Shown here in pieces: positions 6,501 to 9,365 of a stretch of 9,365 nucleotides of DNA. Made by a program: the position numbers and the translations under genes. Below the pieces are notes generated by a model. The model saw nothing but the letters and a program-made list of their open reading frames with translations, did not search any database and was not told where the DNA came from. The first letter of the stretch is position 1; every line of letters begins with the position of its first letter. This DNA comes from an uncultured Holophagales bacterium (GTDB taxonomy: Bacteria; Acidobacteriota; Thermoanaerobaculia; UBA5066): the NCBI GenBank assembly GCA_937864895.1, contig CALMDF010000042.1:1-9365 (forward strand), read 5' to 3'.

Positions 6501-7813
6501 GCGGGGGCGGCGGCGGGTTCGTCGTGCCGGGCGCGGCGCTCCGCGCGAATTCCTGGCGCGAGTTCCAGGCCGCGATCACCCGGTGGAGCCCGGAGTCGCA
6601 GGGCGGGGACGCCCCCGTGACCGACATGTCGGGCGCCCTCGCGTTCGACGACGTCCAGACCTTTGCGGCCTCCAACCGGAGGCTCAACTCGGTCCTCGCG
6701 CACTACAAGAGCAAGGCGGCTCCGGCCCGGCGCTCGAGCGGCCCCGCCAAGGCCCCCCCCGAGCTCGTCGCCGCCGCGGAGCTCTTCAAGAACAACGTCG
6801 TCCCGCTCCCCGAGCAGGAGCTCAAGGCGTGGCGGCAGCTCTCGCTGGCCCAGGACGGGGTCTCCCTCCGCGGATTCCACGCCTTCTCGCGCAGCCCGGC
6901 GGTCCGCCGGAGCAGCTACGGCCGGCAGCTCGTCGCGGTCGAGAACCGGGGCGCGAACCTGATCCGGGACGCGATCCAGCCCTCCTTCCAGCAGGCGGCC
7001 GAGCCGGTCGTCAGGAAGATCCGCGAGCAGTGCCTGGGCCAGTTCCCGTTCGTGAGGGAGAGCCAGCTGCGCCAGGAACGCGTCGCCTACGCGTCCGGAA
7101 GCTCACTCAAGCCCGGCGGGACCGGCAACACCGCGACCTACCGCCTGGATCTCGCCTCCATCAGCCAGGGGCACTTCTCCGGGGTCCTGACCGATGTCGG
7201 GGCCCTCGCCGACGAGTACGCCCTGAACCCGATCCTCTGGGGCTTCGAGCCGCAGTTCGACTTCGTCGGCGACGCCTCGCGGGGCCTCCTCGCGGTCGGG
7301 CGGGGGTGGCAGACCTTCCTCTTCGGGGGCGGGAGGTCGACGTCCGTCATCAAGGAGCACAAGGTCGAGATCCGGCCGCTCCCGTTCACCCCGAGCCCCG
7401 GCAAGCGCTTCATGGGCGACCGGATCAACTCCCTTTTCCTGTTCGACCGGTCCGTCGTCGTCCGCCCCTCGACCGACTTCAAGACCGGACGCCAGCCGAG
7501 CCCGTACGTCTGGCGGCTCGGGCCCTCGGACGCGCCGATGTCGATCACCGGGCGCGACGAGGAGTCGAAGGCCGGCTGGACCGGGAGCCTCGAGGCCTAC
7601 GGCGGGCCTCTCCGCTTCTTCTACTTCGTGAGGATCGCCAGCGAGGAACGCGGCCGCGACGACTCCTCGGACGACCCGGAGCGGGAGAGGGAGAAGGAGA
7701 AGATCTGGACGATCCGCGTCGTGATCCCGAACGCCCTGCAGCGGACCGAGCCGCTCGAGGGGCTCTTCGAGCTCGCTTTCGACGAGCCGATGCCGCCCAT
7801 CCTCCCGAACTGA
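3539..7813 (+). CDS. tssM: T6SS membrane-complex protein TssM (IcmF family) with intact Walker A motif
   Basis: A 1424-residue IcmF-family protein, longer than the roughly 1100-1300 residues usual for TssM. It spans the inner membrane and periplasm and binds TssL (cytoplasm) and TssJ (periplasm). Two hydrophobic helices lie at about residues 17-36 and 41-58. A cytoplasmic NTPase-like domain follows, with Walker A GEPQSGKS at 127-134, DTAG at 172-175 and TKAD at 255-258, so nucleotide binding looks intact. The IcmF signatures FRGFYLSSGVQQGKPIAR (360-377) and FFIKDFYEKKVFPEQGL (404-420) precede the third helix at about 435-458. The remaining 960 residues are periplasmic: an alpha-helical part, an eight-glycine tract (986-993), and a beta-rich C-terminus with a highly charged loop (about 1368-1387). 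Periplasmic cysteines occur at 477, 483, 603, 924, 929 and 1165. The start has GAGG at 3529-3532 overlapping the tssL stop. A hairpin follows the stop. Confidence 0.96.
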   Translation: MYEFLDLLGRLPKPIKTLGLVFLLMPVCIVVARALGFGQYWWAVVGGLIVIALAIAAFDAIVKKGDKARGGAFEKDLARDAQGGGGASKQEVREAVRELSQKWTESLAQLKGTGLQIYSLPWYLLIGEPQSGKSTTLKNSGLEFPVGGDGLSGSGGTRNCDWWFANEAVILDTAGRFTFQEEAAPDATEWSTFLKMLKKYRRDCPINGVLVVIPATSLLEDTQEEQDKKAANIRTKLLNLQRVLEIRFPVFIMVTKADRILGFSEFFSKLDPVDQRQLVGWSNPNGPDKPYALSTFDEAYEEILNRVHKLRMKFTANEEIVQNVDRIFVFPEELRALSDSLKRYFQGVFLETRYDDPFVFRGFYLSSGVQQGKPIARATRELLGSSAEGILENLEQIFKRSRAFFIKDFYEKKVFPEQGLIARTKAAVQKEKTTVWVIRGLSAFIVLLVLMGMIPAFIGLKRIVEPIKRHVAAAQECVEKEPCSIPKAYGISRDLYRSQLEIGKHPFIFAMFFRGAASGELSDLLGKINQKLFFARVANPLMKEGEARMAQLDWAGPYDYRTFFGALESHLKWWTVKKGVAGPDQKPLVPASELKIVPLIQFCQNTKGMPSTAQSKEIDDWVTSIATDGTPDQIVAAFLKEAPKDPETIQVPDPGAAIRKFEEFWAVANLARWDFQLNQLLALYVQKYSELLKVEDPSSKGYLDRTAATGKEFRAVYDNTTKHLATSKPGSKEFPGFGPDDWRRNFDADYDKLMRFTIVVPGVVNENVRNRIKGQMDSDWKNLEAQVLAYAYLVVPDPQNPSKKSWSPSAAAISPMLAEVTAYADLAAFEVAENPAGVVEEAFRKSTPADQKATLEAFSKKQVDARAKATANVVAIAGIPPDQKALWQDSTLAAFVPRTADLALVYRVLPYTQQFLDRSIGPTCPENVCFTRNHAQQMIPLGVSYISFAEASSIATRPDVDQLAQAHAETMVDYLRRYIDRFAGRGGGGGGGGFVVPGAALRANSWREFQAAITRWSPESQGGDAPVTDMSGALAFDDVQTFAASNRRLNSVLAHYKSKAAPARRSSGPAKAPPELVAAAELFKNNVVPLPEQELKAWRQLSLAQDGVSLRGFHAFSRSPAVRRSSYGRQLVAVENRGANLIRDAIQPSFQQAAEPVVRKIREQCLGQFPFVRESQLRQERVAYASGSSLKPGGTGNTATYRLDLASISQGHFSGVLTDVGALADEYALNPILWGFEPQFDFVGDASRGLLAVGRGWQTFLFGGGRSTSVIKEHKVEIRPLPFTPSPGKRFMGDRINSLFLFDRSVVVRPSTDFKTGRQPSPYVWRLGPSDAPMSITGRDEESKAGWTGSLEAYGGPLRFFYFVRIASEERGRDDSSDDPEREREKEKIWTIRVVIPNALQRTEPLEGLFELAFDEPMPPILPN
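6494..6517 (+). repeat. (GGC/GGG)8 tract encoding eight consecutive glycines in tssM
   Basis: Eight in-frame glycine codons (six GGC, two GGG) lie at residues 986-993 of TssM, between the helix ending RRYIDRFAGR and the segment FVVPGAALRANSWREF. It is a trinucleotide-unit, pure G/C tract. Copy-number change would lengthen or shorten the glycine run without breaking the frame. It most likely marks a flexible hinge between two periplasmic domains. Confidence 0.8.
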
Positions 7814-7822
7814 CGAAATTCC

Positions 7823-7847
7823 GGGGGGCCCGTTCCGCGGGCCCCCC
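7823..7847 (+). terminator. Perfect 10-bp GC hairpin after tssM: terminator or attenuator candidate
   Basis: The arm GGGGGGCCCG (7823-7832) and its exact reverse complement CGGGCCCCCC (7838-7847) enclose the 5-nt loop TTCCG. It begins 10 nt after the tssM stop and ends 37 nt before the tagF start. The tail (TCTCCCTTC) is pyrimidine-rich but has no T run, so it is not a textbook intrinsic terminator. It could be a weak terminator, a transcription attenuator, or an RNA-stability or processing element at the 3' end of the tssJKLM message. The structure is directly visible; its function is inference. Confidence 0.6.
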
Positions 7848-7873
7848 TCTCCCTTCACGGCCGCAGAACTGAC

Positions 7874-7880
7874 GAGGTGA
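7874..7880 (+). promoter_or_regulatory. Ribosome binding site that decides the GTG start of tagF
   Basis: GAGGTGA, close to the Shine-Dalgarno consensus, sits 4 nt before GTG at 7885. No ATG start that would keep the conserved N-terminal TagF region is visible nearby, so this site supports GTG as the true initiation codon. Confidence 0.65.
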
Positions 7881-7884
7881 TCGA

Positions 7885-8940
7885 GTGGCAGCTTGGGGTC
7901 TTTTCTCGAAGCTGAAGGAGGGGTTCTCTGGAGCGGACGGGCCCCCGCGGACGGAGGCGTACGCCCTCCACCTCTACGGAAAGCTCCCGATCTACAAGGA
8001 CTTCATCTCCACCGGGTTCACCGAGGAGGGGTCGAAGGACTTCCGGGACTGGCTCGGAAACGGCTTCAGCCGCCGCTGGTCGCTCCTCGAGGAATACAAG
8101 GGGACCGAGATCCCGCTCCACACGTTCCTCCTCTGCCTGCCGGGAGGGAAGCGGGCCGTCGCCGGCGTGCTCTGGGGGAGCCACGACGAAGGGGGGCTCC
8201 GGCAGTTTCCCTTCACGCTCTTCTCCGTCGTGCCCCAGGGGAGGCCGGCCGCCGACCCGTTCGTCGCGCTCTCCCACCTCGAGGTCTTCGAGGAGAGGGC
8301 GGCCTACATCCGCCGTAATTTCCTCCAGGGGCGGACCGTCAGCTCCTTCTACGAGGGCTTCCGGGGGGCGCGGGTCGAGATCCCCGTGAAGCGGCCCGCC
8401 AGGATCGCCGAGGGGATCGAGAAGGAAGCGAAGGGCGTCACGCTCGGCGAGTTCGCCGAGTCGCTCTTCGGCGCCGCCGCGGCGTCCGAGTGGCCCGGGT
8501 TCCTGGCGCGCCTGAGGAGCGCCTGCGCGGGCTCGAAGGGAGAGGGGGCGGGGGCCGTCCGGCTTCCCCTCGGCAACCTCCTCCCTGCCGAGCTGCAGGT
8601 CCAGGTCTGGCTGACGTGGCTCTCGGGGGAGGGGGTCCTCGACGAGCGCGGCCCGTCGGGGACCCTCGTCTGCCGTTCGGGGGGGCGTTCGCGGGCGGTC
8701 CTCTTCTTCCGGGACCTCCGCCCCGAGGACTTCCTCCTCCTTCACCCGACGGCCCGCGACTACGAGTTCGTGGAGGAGACAGCCCCGGCAACCCCGGAAG
8801 AGACCTCCCCGGCGACCGGCGAAGCGGGTGTCACGCCCGCCGAGGGAAGCGGCGCGGAGACGCCTCCGGCCGTCCCGGAGCCGCACGGCTGGAACGCTCC
8901 GCTGTCGGCGTTCCTTCGCCCCGGGAATGGGAAGGGCTGA
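7885..8940 (+). CDS. tagF: T6SS regulator TagF (TssM-associated, DUF2094 family)
   Basis: A 351-residue protein starting with GTG. TagF proteins are cytoplasmic post-translational repressors of T6SS assembly in characterised systems, acting in the threonine-phosphorylation/FHA pathway. The family signature lies near the N-terminus: HLYGKLPIYKDFISTGF at about residues 29-45 (family: GyfGKlPsrgDFv.....p) followed by FRDWLGNGF (family: lD.WL...). A GGLRQFPFTLFSVVP segment at about 102-116 matches the conserved RxFPl.l stretch. The domain is followed by helical sequence, then a hydrophobic segment with ELQVQVWLTWL and AVLFFRDLRPEDFLLL. Residues about 297-333 are an Ala/Thr/Pro/Glu low-complexity tail, ending in a short ordered-looking HGWNAPLSAFLRPGNGKG. 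No phosphatase (PppA) domain is fused to it. It is separated from tssM by a hairpin-bearing gap of 71 nt and from hcp by 108 nt, so it may be expressed at a level different from both. Confidence 0.88.
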   Translation: MAAWGLFSKLKEGFSGADGPPRTEAYALHLYGKLPIYKDFISTGFTEEGSKDFRDWLGNGFSRRWSLLEEYKGTEIPLHTFLLCLPGGKRAVAGVLWGSHDEGGLRQFPFTLFSVVPQGRPAADPFVALSHLEVFEERAAYIRRNFLQGRTVSSFYEGFRGARVEIPVKRPARIAEGIEKEAKGVTLGEFAESLFGAAAASEWPGFLARLRSACAGSKGEGAGAVRLPLGNLLPAELQVQVWLTWLSGEGVLDERGPSGTLVCRSGGRSRAVLFFRDLRPEDFLLLHPTARDYEFVEETAPATPEETSPATGEAGVTPAEGSGAETPPAVPEPHGWNAPLSAFLRPGNGKG

Positions 8941-8980
8941 AGGTGCCGGAAGTCACAGCGATGTCGGCCCGGCCGGCCGC

Positions 8981-9020
8981 AACCTTGAATTCGCGAGAAA
9001 CGACCCCTAACTTATAGCTC
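8981..9020 (+). promoter_or_regulatory. Possible hcp promoter region, comparatively AT-rich
   Basis: Within the 108-nt tagF-hcp gap this stretch is clearly richer in A/T than the surrounding sequence. TTGAAT at 8985-8990 resembles a sigma-70 -35 box. Downstream, TAACTT at 9008-9013 is at 17-nt spacing but a poor -10, while TATAGC at 9013-9018 is a better -10 but at 22-nt spacing. No convincing sigma-54 (-24/-12) element was seen. The case rests on composition, separation from tagF and the usual need for high Hcp output, so it is tentative. Confidence 0.35.
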
Positions 9021-9033
9021 GGAAGCTGCCGAA

Positions 9034-9039
9034 AGGAGG
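9034..9039 (+). promoter_or_regulatory. Consensus Shine-Dalgarno (AGGAGG) of hcp
   Basis: AGGAGG, flanked by A residues (GAAAGGAGGAAGC), lies 9 nt before the hcp ATG. It is the strongest ribosome binding site in the window. Those of tssK and tssL are weak or embedded in the upstream gene. This fits high-level synthesis of the tube protein. Confidence 0.85.
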
Positions 9040-9048
9040 AAGCAAGAC

Positions 9049-9365
9049 ATGTCCCAGGCTGATTATTTTCTGAAAGTGGACGGTGCTCCCGGGGAGTCGA
9101 TGGACAAGAAGCACAGCGGCGAGATCGAGCTGATTTCGTTCGGTTTCGGTGCCTCGCAGGTCGGGTCCGCGTCCTACGGGAAGGGCCTCGGCGCGGGCAA
9201 GGTCCAGATGCGGGACTTCAGCTTCGTCATGAAGGCCAACAAGGCCGGCCCGAAGCTCTTCCTGGCCTGTGCCCAGGGCACCGGCATCAAGACGGCCGTT
9301 CTCACCTGCCGCAAGGCCGGCAAGGTCCAGCAGGACTACCTGAAGGCCACCTTCACCGCCCTCCT
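9049..9365 (+). CDS. hcp: T6SS tube protein Hcp, 3' end outside window
   Basis: The first 105 complete codons of an Hcp-family protein (full length usually about 160 residues). Hcp forms hexameric rings that stack into the secreted inner tube and also carry small effectors. The N-terminus ADYFLKVDGAPGESMDKKHSGEIELISFGFG (residues 4-34, quoted only as a family landmark) matches the Hcp opening (family: YFLKIDGI.GES.D..H..EIE..SW..G). Later landmarks are KVQMRDFSFVMKANKAGPKL and LTCRKAGK (family: A.LT.RKAG), followed by DYLKATFTALL, the strand that carries the family's ...Y....L...VSS.. region. The ATG is preceded by AGGAGG at ideal spacing. The opening codons (GAT TAT TTT CTG AAA GTG) are much less GC-biased than the rest of the window, consistent with an unstructured, efficient initiation region. 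No signal peptide is present, as expected. Confidence 0.96.
   Translation, partial: MSQADYFLKVDGAPGESMDKKHSGEIELISFGFGASQVGSASYGKGLGAGKVQMRDFSFVMKANKAGPKLFLACAQGTGIKTAVLTCRKAGKVQQDYLKATFTAL

Noticed and set aside
3452..6880. 1142-codon open frame on the minus strand
   Set aside because: It is opposite tssM, with a highly charged Arg/Glu/Leu/Val composition and no recognisable motif. The sense frame encodes clear IcmF motifs throughout.
3619..7872. 1417-codon alternative + frame overlapping tssM
   Set aside because: Its Arg/Pro/Gly-rich translation has no family features and runs the full length of tssM in a shifted frame; it is a GC-driven shadow.
9019..9032. Short TCGG/CCGA inverted repeat just before the hcp ribosome binding site
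   Set aside because: Only four base pairs around a six-base loop; too weak to call a regulatory hairpin.
1..9365. CRISPR arrays, tRNA/rRNA genes, insertion sequences, attachment sites
   Set aside because: No regularly spaced direct repeats, tRNA-like or rRNA-like sequence, transposase motifs or terminal inverted repeats were seen; nearly all of the window is accounted for by T6SS coding sequence.

Overview
The window holds a contiguous, single-strand (+) block of a type VI secretion system (T6SS) gene cluster. It comes from a very GC-rich bacterium: third codon positions are almost always G or C, and Leu/Val/Ile are nearly all CTC/GTC/ATC. The presence of a TssJ lipoprotein with TssL and TssM marks it as the T6SS type i architecture of a diderm. 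Base composition, the divergent TssJ and TssM sequences and the gene order would fit a high-GC Acidobacteriota or Myxococcota-type genome better than a gammaproteobacterium. That lineage assignment is inference; no marker gene is present to settle it.

Layout. (1) 3-1004: the C-terminal 333 codons of a gene cut by the window edge. It has an Ala/Pro/Glu linker, a helical segment and a C-terminal region resembling the conserved C-terminal domain of T6SS FHA proteins (Fha/TagH). (2) 1004-1483: tssJ, outer-membrane lipoprotein. (3) 1493-2851: tssK, baseplate-to-membrane-complex connector. (4) 2853-3530: tssL, short DotU-type protein with one C-terminal membrane helix. (5) 3539-7813: tssM, a 1424-residue IcmF-type protein with an intact Walker A motif. 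(6) 7823-7847: a perfect 10-bp GC hairpin in the short gap after tssM. (7) 7885-8940: tagF, a post-translational T6SS regulator. (8) 8941-9048: a comparatively AT-rich leader with a consensus Shine-Dalgarno. (9) 9049 to the window end: hcp, the tube protein, cut by the edge.

How the genes work together. TssJ-TssM-TssL form the trans-envelope complex. TssK docks the cytoplasmic baseplate onto TssL/TssM. Hcp forms the inner tube that is fired through the channel. An FHA protein and TagF act, in characterised systems, as positive and negative post-translational controls on assembly. The first five genes are packed with a 1-nt overlap or gaps of 1-9 nt, so they are very likely one translationally coupled operon. 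The hairpin after tssM and the separate leader and strong ribosome binding site of hcp suggest that stoichiometric control (few membrane complexes, many Hcp copies) is written into the spacing.

I see no RNA genes, insertion sequences, CRISPR arrays or frameshifts. The core system is a recognisable T6SS. What deserves a second look is the divergence within it: extra cysteine pairs in the periplasmic parts of TssJ and TssM, a polyglycine tract and a charged loop in TssM, a tailed TagF, and the divergent FHA-like C-terminus.
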